DNA of 43,706 bases. Source: Treponema sp. (GTDB lineage: Bacteria; Spirochaetota; Spirochaetia; Treponematales; Treponemataceae). Shown piece after piece: positions 23,923-30,755 of the stretch. A program made the translations under genes and the position numbers. The stretch is from positions 1-43,706 of the forward strand of contig JAEDJS010000008.1 of assembly GCA_016296205.1 (NCBI GenBank). The letters are read 5' to 3'. The number at the start of each line of letters is the position of its first letter. The stretch's first letter is position 1. The notes beneath the pieces were generated by a model. That model had not been told where the DNA came from. It was given only the letters and a program-made list of their open reading frames with translations, and searched no databases.

Positions 23923-25113
23923 GTGAACGGAAGTGCAGTTTCTATTGACCACGTGTCAAAACATTTCGGATCATTCCACGCATTGGATGACATTAATTTT
24001 ACAATCAAACCTGGTGAATTCTTTTCACTTCTGGGACCTTCTGGCTGCGGAAAAACCACATTGCTCAGAATTATTGCAGGTTTTGAATTTCCGGATGAAG
24101 GAGCTGTTCTTTTAGACGACAAAGACATTGTTCCTTTCCCGCCAAACAAACGGCCTTGCAATACAGTTTTCCAGAATTATGCATTGTTTCCTCATCTTTC
24201 TGTATTTGACAACATTGCTTTTCCTCTTAAACTCAAGAAAGTTGATAAAAAAACAATCGAAGAAAAGGTAAAAAAATACGTTTCTCTTGTTCAGCTTGAC
24301 GAACACATGTACAAAAAGCCAAGCCAGCTTTCCGGCGGACAGAAACAGCGTGTTGCTATTGCCCGTGCCCTCATCAGCGAACCAAAAGTTCTTCTGCTTG
24401 ACGAACCATTGTCTGCTCTTGATGCAAAATTGCGTTCAAACCTCCTCATTGATCTGGATAATCTCCACGACAAAATCGGAATCACATTTATCTACGTTAC
24501 CCATGACCAGAGTGAAGCACTGGCTGTAAGCGACAGAATTGCAGTTATGAACAAAGGTCATGTTCTTCAGGTTGGAACTCCATACGAAATCTATGAAAGT
24601 CCTGCCACACAGTTTGTAAGTCAGTTTATTGGCGAAACCAACATTTTTGAAAGTACAGTTGTTGAATGTGTTGAACACAAAGAAGAAAGCAAAGATCCAG
24701 ACTACATGGTAACACTTAACGTTCCTGCTCTTGGCAAACAGGCACCTCTTCCAACAGACAGCCCGGAAGTTGCAGCCGGCGACAAATACATGATGGTTAC
24801 AGACTACGAAATGACAAAACCTGGCCAGAAAGTAGCATTTACTGTAAGACCAGAAAAAGTGCGCATTACAACAGAAGTTCCTGATGTACACGGTCGCAAA
24901 GACATCAACGTATTTAAAGGAATTGTTGAAGAACCGGTTTATACAGGATTCCAGTCAAAATTCTATGTTCGTCTGGAAAACGGTACAATCGTTAAAGTTT
25001 ACAAACAGCACACAAACTACAACGACGATGGTCCGGAAATTGCTTGGAAAGATGAAGTCTACATCTCTTGGGCTGCAGAAGACGGTTACATCGTTGAGGA
25101 TATCAATAAATGA
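23923..25113 (+). CDS. potA: spermidine/putrescine import ATPase PotA
   Basis: The 396-residue ATPase powers the PotBC permease. The ATPase part has Walker A GPSGCGKTT, signature LSGGQKQRVAIARAL, Walker B VLLLDEPLSALD and the switch VTHDQ. The C-terminal part has the regulatory beta domain typical of PotA (VRPEKVRI, YTGFQSKFYVRLENG). I start at GTG 23923, since GGAG lies 8 bases upstream and homologues begin close to SIDHVSKHFG. An in-frame TTG at 23845 falls on a -35-like TTGACA and would add residues without family counterpart. The stop overlaps the potB start (ATGA). Confidence 0.93.
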   Translation: MNGSAVSIDHVSKHFGSFHALDDINFTIKPGEFFSLLGPSGCGKTTLLRIIAGFEFPDEGAVLLDDKDIVPFPPNKRPCNTVFQNYALFPHLSVFDNIAFPLKLKKVDKKTIEEKVKKYVSLVQLDEHMYKKPSQLSGGQKQRVAIARALISEPKVLLLDEPLSALDAKLRSNLLIDLDNLHDKIGITFIYVTHDQSEALAVSDRIAVMNKGHVLQVGTPYEIYESPATQFVSQFIGETNIFESTVVECVEHKEESKDPDYMVTLNVPALGKQAPLPTDSPEVAAGDKYMMVTDYEMTKPGQKVAFTVRPEKVRITTEVPDVHGRKDINVFKGIVEEPVYTGFQSKFYVRLENGTIVKVYKQHTNYNDDGPEIAWKDEVYISWAAEDGYIVEDINK

Positions 25114-26039
25114 GCAAGAAAGACAAAGTTTCCAAATCAACAGAAGAAAAGGAAATCTACAAGCCTCTGAATCCAGGTGCTTTCTACGGATGGCCAATGG
25201 GTGCATGGTTCACTTTGTTCTTCGTTGTTCCAATTCTTATTATTCTTCTCTACAGTTTTCTCCAGGTTAATGCCGATTACAAGATTCAGTTCTCAAAAGG
25301 ACTTTCGCTTAAAGCATACAAATATATGTTCAGCAAGCGCAATGGAATTCTCTTTCTGCGAACTGTATACATTACTCTTGTTTCTACAGCCATTACTATT
25401 CTTATTGCACTTCCATGCGGATATGCAATGGCCCGTAGCAAAAACCAGACAACATGGCTCATTCTGATTATTGTTCCATTCCTTACAAACAGCCTTATCC
25501 GCATTTACGCCTGGAAAACAATTCTTGGAGAAAGCGGACTTGTTAACCAGATGGGTCTTTTCTTCTACAAACTGTTCCATCATGGGGCCACAGAAGGGTT
25601 TACACCGGGAAAATTCATCTATACACAGGGTGCAATTATTCTTGTAAACATTTATCTCTATTTGCCATACGCAATTCTCCCGATTTTTACTGCAGTAGAC
25701 AGATTCGACTTTAGCCTTCTGGAAGCAAGCCGGGATTTAGGCTGTTCAAAACCACAGTCTATGATTAAAATTCTTTTGCCAGGCATCAAAAGCGGTCTTA
25801 CAAGTGCCATTATCTTTACACTTATTCCGATTTTTGGTACTTACACAGTTCCTGATCTTGTTGGTGATAAAGACAGTATGATGCTTGGACAGTTTATTTA
25901 CCAGAAAGCAAAACAGCGGGACTATCCGGTTGCCAGTGCCTTTAGTATGCTCATTACAATTATCAGTATGATTGGTATTATTATTATGCTCAACAACAAC
26001 CGCAAAGAAGCAGCACTTAAAAACGGAGGCAAAAAATGA
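25110..26039 (+). CDS. potB: spermidine/putrescine permease PotB
   Basis: The 309-residue inner-membrane subunit has six membrane helices, with the first near residues 30-52. The ABC-importer EAA loop is seen as EASRDLGCSKPQSMIKILLPGIKSG. The segment GYAMAR and the motif TNSLIRIYAWKTILG are characteristic of PotB. It pairs with PotC in the membrane and with PotA at the cytoplasmic face. Both ends overlap neighbouring genes by four bases, which indicates translational coupling through the operon. Confidence 0.93.
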   Translation: MSKKDKVSKSTEEKEIYKPLNPGAFYGWPMGAWFTLFFVVPILIILLYSFLQVNADYKIQFSKGLSLKAYKYMFSKRNGILFLRTVYITLVSTAITILIALPCGYAMARSKNQTTWLILIIVPFLTNSLIRIYAWKTILGESGLVNQMGLFFYKLFHHGATEGFTPGKFIYTQGAIILVNIYLYLPYAILPIFTAVDRFDFSLLEASRDLGCSKPQSMIKILLPGIKSGLTSAIIFTLIPIFGTYTVPDLVGDKDSMMLGQFIYQKAKQRDYPVASAFSMLITIISMIGIIIMLNNNRKEAALKNGGKK

Positions 26040-26899
26040 CACAAAACCCATTTGCAGTTTTTAAGCACAAAAAGCATGGTGAATCAACACGCCACGCAAA
26101 ACGGGACTGGAAGAAAAGAGCAAAACCCTTCAGCTTTTCAAAACTGGTTTTAGTTTTAAGCGTAATTTTCTTCTTCCTTCCACTTGTTGTAGTTGTTATA
26201 CTTAGTTTTAACGCTTCAAAAGGCAGCACTTTTACAGAATTTTCTTTTAAATGGTACGGTGAACTTTTTACAGGTTCTGCAAAACTATGGAAAGCACTCT
26301 GGAACAGTGTTATTGTAGCATTAATCAGTTCTGCACTTGCTACAGTTCTGGGGTCCCTTGCATCAATCGGAATGGGATGGTATAAATTCAAAGGAAAATC
26401 ATACATTCAGGTACTTAGTTTCCTCCCGATGATTCTTCCTGAAGTAATTATGGGTGTTTCAATGCTGATTTTCTTCAGCTTGTTAAAGATTCAACCCGGG
26501 CTCTTTACAATTATTGTTGCCCACACTACATTCTGTCTGCCATTTGTTTATCTTATGGTTAGTGCCAGAATTGATGAATTTGACTATTCGATTATTGAAG
26601 CAAGCCACGACCTGGGTGCCAACGAAATCCAGACATTGTTCAAGGTTATTATACCTGCAATCATGCCTGGTGTTTTAAGCGGCTTTATGATGAGCATTAC
26701 TATGAGTTTTGACGATTACGTTATTACAAAACTGGTAAGCGGAAGCGGTGTAGAAACTCTTCCAATTTATATTTACAACTCAGTACGTCATGGTGTTAGC
26801 CCTGTAATCAACTGCATAAGCTTTATTATGATTATCTTTACAGTAGTGATGACATTATGTTTGCGAAAGAGCCTTAAAAGCTTTGCCGCAGCAAAATAA
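26036..26899 (+). CDS. potC: spermidine/putrescine permease PotC
   Basis: The 287-residue second permease subunit has six predicted helices. The EAA loop is EASHDLGANEIQTLFKVIIPAIMPG, and MSFDDYVITKLVSGSG is typical of PotC. The basic N-terminal extension of about 35 residues (KHKKHGESTRHAKRDWKKR) is longer than in the E. coli protein and is cytoplasmic. GGAGG lies 6 bases before ATG 26036. A palindromic hairpin separates it from potD, which may set different expression for transporter and binding protein. Confidence 0.93.
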   Translation: MTQNPFAVFKHKKHGESTRHAKRDWKKRAKPFSFSKLVLVLSVIFFFLPLVVVVILSFNASKGSTFTEFSFKWYGELFTGSAKLWKALWNSVIVALISSALATVLGSLASIGMGWYKFKGKSYIQVLSFLPMILPEVIMGVSMLIFFSLLKIQPGLFTIIVAHTTFCLPFVYLMVSARIDEFDYSIIEASHDLGANEIQTLFKVIIPAIMPGVLSGFMMSITMSFDDYVITKLVSGSGVETLPIYIYNSVRHGVSPVINCISFIMIIFTVVMTLCLRKSLKSFAAAK

Positions 26900-26910
26900 T
26901 AATTAAATAA

Positions 26911-26947
26911 AGTCAATCGATTGTTGCAACAATCTTCTTGACTTTTT
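26911..26947 (+). promoter_or_regulatory. terminator-like leader hairpin, copy 2 (potC-potD gap)
   Basis: AGTCAA pairs with TTGACT, and GATTGTT pairs with AACAATC inside, followed by T5. It lies 12 bases after potC and directly before the GGGGGA ribosome binding site of potD. It is the same element as 12929-12965 on the minus strand (35 of 37 identical). Confidence 0.7.
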
Positions 26948-26960
26948 ATAGGGGGAATAA

Positions 26961-27986
26961 ATGAAAAAAATTATCAGTGCTTTAATTGCCGCATTTGGTC
27001 TGTTTGCAATCACATCCTGTGCAAAAGATGACGGAAAAACTTTGTACCTTGCCAACTGGACATATTACGCTCCAGCTGATGTTCTTAAAACTTTTGAAGA
27101 AGAATTCGGTGTAAAAGTTATTCTTGAAGAATACGATTCAAATGAAACAATGTACGAAAAGGTAAGCGGCGGTTCATACTACGACATTGTTGTTCCAAGC
27201 CAGGACTTTGTAGCTCTTATGATCCGCAACGACGAACTTGCCCCAATCAACCAGGAAATTTTTACAAACAAAATCAACATCAATCCTGAAGTTCTTGCAA
27301 AAGCTACATACGACCCGGAAATGATATACGCGGTTCCATATTACTACGGAGCAGCCGGCATTTCTGTTAACAAAACAAAATGTGCAGACTATCCAAGAAC
27401 ATGGGATATTTTTGCAGATAAAAGATTTGCAGGTCACATGAGTATGCTTGACGACGCTCGTGAAGTTATGGGCGACGCACTGGCTCACCTTGGTTTTGAC
27501 ATCAGTTCTACAGACGACACAGAACTTGCTGCAGCAAAAGAACTTATCATGAACCAGTGGAAACCAAACCTTGTAAAATTTGATGCAGACAGTTTTGGAA
27601 AAGAATTCAGTGAAGGAAACTTCTGGGTTGTTCAGGGATATCCAGAATGTGTATTTGGCGAAGTCCCAGAAGAAAAATGGAATGAAATCGACTACTTTAT
27701 TCCAGAAGCAGGCGGTCCTGCATATATCGACAGCATGTGTATCCTCAAAAAATCAAAGCATCAGGAATTGGCAAACCAGTTCATCAACTTTATGCACAGA
27801 CCTGAAATCTATGTTCAGTTCCTTGACTACTTTAAGTTCCCTTGTAAAGTAAACACACAGGTAAGCGATGCAAACCGCAAAAATCTCCTCTACCCTGCAA
27901 GCCTTTTGGACAACACACAGCTCAAATACGACGTAGGTGAAGGTAAACAGAAATACAACGATATCTGGGACGAAATCAAGTTCTAG
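26961..27986 (+). CDS. potD: spermidine/putrescine-binding lipoprotein PotD
   Basis: The 341-residue binding protein has a lipoprotein signal ending ITSC (Cys20), so it is probably lipid-anchored in the periplasm. The mature protein has the PotD fold: LYLANWTYYAPADVLKTFEEEFGVKV, then SYYDIVVPSQDFV, and the typical AVPYYYGAAGI and DDAREVMGDALAHLGF stretches. The Trp and Asp/Glu residues that clamp polyamine amines appear to be present (NWTYY, DDARE). It delivers polyamine to PotBC. The leader carries the repeated hairpin just before a GGGGGA ribosome binding site, which may raise or condition its expression relative to potABC. Confidence 0.93.
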   Translation: MKKIISALIAAFGLFAITSCAKDDGKTLYLANWTYYAPADVLKTFEEEFGVKVILEEYDSNETMYEKVSGGSYYDIVVPSQDFVALMIRNDELAPINQEIFTNKININPEVLAKATYDPEMIYAVPYYYGAAGISVNKTKCADYPRTWDIFADKRFAGHMSMLDDAREVMGDALAHLGFDISSTDDTELAAAKELIMNQWKPNLVKFDADSFGKEFSEGNFWVVQGYPECVFGEVPEEKWNEIDYFIPEAGGPAYIDSMCILKKSKHQELANQFINFMHRPEIYVQFLDYFKFPCKVNTQVSDANRKNLLYPASLLDNTQLKYDVGEGKQKYNDIWDEIKF

Positions 27987-28014
27987 ACAATTTTAGAACT
28001 TCTAACTGCACAAT

Positions 28015-28043
28015 GCCACTGGATTTTTCCGGTGGCTTTTTTT
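28015..28043 (+). terminator. pot operon terminator
   Basis: GCCACTGGA (28015-28023) pairs with TCCGGTGGC (28028-28036) across a 4-base loop, followed by seven Ts. This is a classic intrinsic terminator 29 bases after the potD stop. Confidence 0.9.
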
Positions 28044-28062
28044 ATGATAAATTAAAAAAAAA

Positions 28063-28090
28063 TTGTAAAATTTGCAATTAGTGATATAAT
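28063..28090 (+). promoter_or_regulatory. promoter of the 138-residue membrane protein gene
   Basis: TTGTAA (28063-28068), a 16-base spacer and TATAAT (28085-28090). The predicted start is near 28097, three bases before a perfect hairpin. Confidence 0.6.
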
Positions 28091-28099
28091 ATTATTAAT

Positions 28100-28116
28100 C
28101 TGTAATTAAATTACAG
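28100..28116 (+). promoter_or_regulatory. 5'-end hairpin or operator
   Basis: CTGTAAT-TAA-ATTACAG is a perfect 7-bp inverted repeat placed almost exactly at the predicted 5' end of the mRNA. It could protect the transcript 5' end or bind a repressor. Confidence 0.45.
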
Positions 28117-28149
28117 TAAATATTTTTTTTACTAAAGGAGGATAAAAAA

Positions 28150-28566
28150 ATGGGAAAAGCAACTGGAAACAGCATCGCAAAATTTATCATGCAGATTGCA
28201 TTAGGTGCAATGCTTGTTGTTGCAGGAATCTGGGCAGTTATGGGTGGTGGAGATTTTGCAGCCGCTGCAATCAAGAGCCTTCTTTCAAAGGACCTTGGTA
28301 AAATTCTCGCTATGATTTTTGGAATTGTAGAAATCGTAGTTGGAGCACTGCTTATTCTGGAACTTTTCATTGGCGACAAGTTCGGCAAGTTTGATAACAT
28401 TCTTATGTGGATTGTTATTATTGTTTGGATTGCAGCAATCATTCTTGGTGACTTTATATCAAAATCAACAGGAATAGATTCTATTTCACAAAACCTATGG
28501 GGCTGGATCTACAACTTAGCATCACACCTGCTTGTTCTTGGCACAATGCTTTACCTTAAAGATTAA
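28150..28566 (+). CDS. small integral membrane protein, unknown function
   Basis: The 138-residue protein has four hydrophobic segments (about 10-30, 50-74, 86-106 and 115-135) with small polar loops. No motif identifies a family. It is monocistronic, between the pot terminator and its own terminator. It has a consensus-like promoter, a 5' hairpin and a near-perfect ribosome binding site (AAAGGAGGAT, 28134-28143), all consistent with strong expression. That is notable for a small membrane protein of unknown role. Confidence 0.75.
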   Translation: MGKATGNSIAKFIMQIALGAMLVVAGIWAVMGGGDFAAAAIKSLLSKDLGKILAMIFGIVEIVVGALLILELFIGDKFGKFDNILMWIVIIVWIAAIILGDFISKSTGIDSISQNLWGWIYNLASHLLVLGTMLYLKD

Positions 28567-28574
28567 TCTTTGAA

Positions 28575-28611
28575 GCCTGTTCCGCTAATTTCCGGGACAG
28601 GCATTTTTTTT
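28575..28611 (+). terminator. terminator of the 138-residue membrane protein gene
   Basis: GCCTGTTCCG (28575-28584) pairs with CGGGACAGGC (28593-28602), one G-U pair, 8-base loop, followed by ATTTTTTTT. Confidence 0.9.
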
Positions 28612-28613
28612 AC

Positions 28614-28642
28614 TTGACTAACTTTTTCTCCATCGATATTCT
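28614..28642 (+). promoter_or_regulatory. earP promoter, leaderless
   Basis: TTGACT (28614-28619), a 17-base spacer and TATTCT (28637-28642). ATG 28651 begins 8 bases after the -10. No ribosome binding site is present. The -35 begins only 3 bases after the preceding terminator's T-run. Confidence 0.55.
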
Positions 28643-28650
28643 TACTAAAA

Positions 28651-29901
28651 ATGAATAATCTTTCTGCCAACAATCAAACAATCGATTTATTATGCGACGT
28701 TATCGACAATTTCGGCGACATCGGATTTGTTTACCGTCTTGCAAAAAGTCTCTCAAAAGAAATTCAAAACTCAACAGAAACACGACTTAGAATTTCTGTA
28801 AAAGGAATTAACAGTTTTGCAAAAATGTGCCCTTTTGTAGACAATTCTAAATCATGCCAGACAATAAAAAACAACCAGACAAATAATCTTGAATGGGAAA
28901 TTTTAAACTGGGAAGACCAGGAAGCCTGTTTATTAAGTTACAGAAAAATTCCTCCCCAGAAGATTCTCCAGTGTTTTCAGTGCACACGACCTGATTTTTT
29001 TGACCAGATAATTTTTTCCAGAACAGCACTGTCTTCTGTAATAATCAACATTGACTACCTTACTGCAGAAGAATGGGCCAGAGATTTTCACTTAAAAAAA
29101 GGTGTTACTCCAGTTCAACAGTCACGAAAAATCAACTTTATGCCAGGTTTTATGGAAGGAACCGGCGGTTTAATTTTTACAGAACATTGCCAGAATAATC
29201 TAACTCTCCAAAAGCTTTTTCCCAAAGTTGAATTTTCCACCGATTTTAAAATTTTTATCTTTGGCTATGAAAAAGATTACACTCCCCTTTTAAAATCAAT
29301 TTCCCGGTTTTCAAAAATTTCCGGCAGAAAATGTACAATTTTTGCAGCAGACAGGAAAAACAATTTTGAACTAGCAGTTAAAAGTGCACCAAATGTTCAA
29401 ATCTGCCAGATGGAATTTGTTACCCAGGAACAGTTTGACTCTTTACTTACTGAATTTGATTTTCTTTTTATCCGTGGTGAAGACAGTTGGGCAAGAGCAA
29501 GTCTTTTGGGAACACCATTTTTGTGGCAGGCTTACAAACAGGATGAGCAGTACCAGTTAATCAAAGTTGATGCCTTTGTTAAATTACTCACCCATGGAAT
29601 TGAAACGGAACAGGCAAAAATTCTTGAGAATGCATTTTTTTCTTATAACACAACATTTTGCAACAGATTCCAGGACCTTGAAGAATTTGGAACAGACTCA
29701 GACACAGTTTTATACAGCAAAAAATTTCTTCCACTTTTCCACCAGCCAGAAGAATTAAAAAAATTTGAAGAAGATTCAATATTGAATTTACTTCTGAATA
29801 TAGAAAAAATTCAACCTGCATACAAAAGGCTTTCAGAAAAACTTCACAGTTTAGGCAACTTAACTAACAAAATAGTTGAAATTCTTAATAAAATACGTTA
29901 A
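28651..29901 (+). CDS. earP: EF-P arginine rhamnosyltransferase EarP
   Basis: The 416-residue glycosyltransferase attaches rhamnose from dTDP-rhamnose to Arg32 of EF-P, which lets EF-P relieve ribosome stalling at polyprolines. The N-terminal motif DVIDNFGDIGFVYRLA holds two Asp residues (Asp19, Asp23) that match the two known catalytic-site Asp residues of EarP. The segment IIFSRTALSSVIINIDYLTAEEWARDFH, the MPGFMEGTGGLIF loop and RGEDSWARASLLGTPFLWQ, with the conserved Glu, are all in place. Placement directly before efp with Arg32 confirms the assignment. The ATG has no ribosome binding site and stands 8 bases after a -10. TDP-rhamnose synthesis genes are not in this window. Confidence 0.93.
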   Translation: MNNLSANNQTIDLLCDVIDNFGDIGFVYRLAKSLSKEIQNSTETRLRISVKGINSFAKMCPFVDNSKSCQTIKNNQTNNLEWEILNWEDQEACLLSYRKIPPQKILQCFQCTRPDFFDQIIFSRTALSSVIINIDYLTAEEWARDFHLKKGVTPVQQSRKINFMPGFMEGTGGLIFTEHCQNNLTLQKLFPKVEFSTDFKIFIFGYEKDYTPLLKSISRFSKISGRKCTIFAADRKNNFELAVKSAPNVQICQMEFVTQEQFDSLLTEFDFLFIRGEDSWARASLLGTPFLWQAYKQDEQYQLIKVDAFVKLLTHGIETEQAKILENAFFSYNTTFCNRFQDLEEFGTDSDTVLYSKKFLPLFHQPEELKKFEEDSILNLLLNIEKIQPAYKRLSEKLHSLGNLTNKIVEILNKIR

Positions 29902-29904
29902 AAT
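29876..29904 (+). promoter_or_regulatory. internal efp promoter
   Basis: TTGAAA (29876-29881) inside the end of earP, a 17-base spacer and TAAAAT (29899-29904). A start near 29911 gives efp its own short leader with AGAGGA. Confidence 0.55.
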
Positions 29905-29933
29905 ATTATAACTTTAACTTTCAGAGGAATAAA

Positions 29934-30500
29934 ATGATTAGTACAAACGAAATCAGAGTTGGTTCAGCATTCATGTTCGAAGGCAACCCATTTATCGTTC
30001 AGAAGAAACTTGGTCAGAAAGGTGGACGTCAGGGTATTACAGTTAACCTCCGCGTTAAGAATATTGTTACAGGTTCAACACAGGATTTGGGTGTTGACGC
30101 TGGTGACAAATTTGATGAAGTTACATTGGATGAAAAGGCAGTAGCACTTTCTTACATCGATGGTGATGAATTTGTTTTCATGGATCAGGAAACTTACGAT
30201 GAACTCCGTCTTACAAGAGAAGACTTGGGCGACAACGCAAACTACATTTCTCCAGAAGATGAATACGAAATTTCAATCACTTACTACGAAGGAAAACCAG
30301 TTGGTGTTAAACTTCCAATCAAAATCACACGTACAATTACTTACTGTGAACCAGGAGTAAAAGGCGATACAAGTGGTAAATCACTTAAGCCAGCTACATT
30401 GGATACAGGTTTTGAAGCACGTGTTCCACTCTATTGTAACACAGATGACAAAATCATCATTGATACAAGAGACGGTTCATTCGTAGAACGCGCAAAATAA
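29934..30500 (+). CDS. efp: translation elongation factor P, Arg32 type
   Basis: The 188-residue protein stimulates peptide bond formation at consecutive prolines. It has the three beta-barrel domains of EF-P, including VKLPIKITRTITYCEPGVKGDT in the middle and the KPATLDTGFEARVPLYCNTDDKIIIDTRDGSFVER-type C terminus. The domain I tip loop reads QKGGRQG with arginine at exactly residue 32, the site modified by EarP, and not the lysine used by EpmA or deoxyhypusine-like systems. AGAGGA precedes ATG 29934. earP ends 32 bases upstream, but an internal promoter suggests efp can be expressed at a higher level than its modifying enzyme. Confidence 0.96.
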   Translation: MISTNEIRVGSAFMFEGNPFIVQKKLGQKGGRQGITVNLRVKNIVTGSTQDLGVDAGDKFDEVTLDEKAVALSYIDGDEFVFMDQETYDELRLTREDLGDNANYISPEDEYEISITYYEGKPVGVKLPIKITRTITYCEPGVKGDTSGKSLKPATLDTGFEARVPLYCNTDDKIIIDTRDGSFVERAK

Positions 30501-30533
30501 TTTATTTATGCACTCGTTAAAGGGTGCTGAATA

Positions 30534-30576
30534 AAAAAATAGGGAGCGACTTCCAGTGGAATTGCCCCCTATTTTT
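30534..30576. terminator. efp terminator, branched
   Basis: AAAAAATAGGG (from 30534) pairs with CCCTATTTTT (30567-30576), enclosing a second perfect small hairpin TTCC-AGT-GGAA. It is symmetric enough to work in both directions. Confidence 0.85.
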
Positions 30577-30590
30577 ATTAAATAAAATAC

Positions 30591-30664
30591 GGCCCCCTAG
30601 CTCACTTGGATAGAGCGACACCCTCCTAAGGTGTAGGTAGCGAGTTCGAATCCCGCGGAGGTCA
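30591..30664 (+). tRNA. tRNA-Arg (anticodon CCT), possibly degenerate
   Basis: The 74-base cloverleaf has a D-stem GCTC/GAGC, an anticodon stem ACACC/GGTGT with loop CTCCTAA (anticodon CCT, reads AGG), a T-loop TTCGAAT and discriminator A. CCA is not encoded. Three irregular points are visible: an A-C mismatch in the acceptor stem (C5/A68), an A-C mismatch in the T-stem (A52/C62), and C15 with A48 in place of the usual purine-15/pyrimidine-48 tertiary pair. It may still work, or may be a decaying copy. It lies between the efp terminator and a nested palindrome. Confidence 0.85.
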
Positions 30665-30670
30665 AAAGAA

Positions 30671-30744
30671 AAAGGGGCTGTCCCAAAAGTATTTGTCATG
30701 CTGAACTCGTTTCAGGATGACAGGACTTATTGGACAGCCCCTTT
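30671..30744. repeat. 74-bp nested palindrome, MITE-like, also placed as terminator of the ompA gene
   Basis: The outer arms AAAGGGGCTGTCC (30671-30683) and GGACAGCCCCTTT (30732-30744) are a perfect 13-bp inverted repeat. The inner arms TGTCATGCTGAA (30694-30705) and TTCAGGATGACA (30711-30722) have one mismatch. The outer sequence resembles terminal inverted repeats of small mobile elements, and the inner one resembles a dispersed intergenic repeat seen in many genomes (from memory). On the minus strand it is followed by TTTTTCTTTT and lies 12 bases after the OmpA-protein stop, so it can terminate that transcript. Confidence 0.7.
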
Positions 30745-30755
30745 AATATTTAGAA

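Noticed and set aside
24436..24891. Long open frame on the minus strand opposite potA (151 codons)
   Set aside because: Cys/Phe-rich composition typical of antisense shadow translation of a coding region, with no ribosome binding site and a conserved gene on the other strand.
30501..30755. Genomic island or prophage attachment site at the tRNA-Arg
   Set aside because: No integrase, no direct repeat of the tRNA 3' end in the window, and both flanks are ordinary conserved genes.
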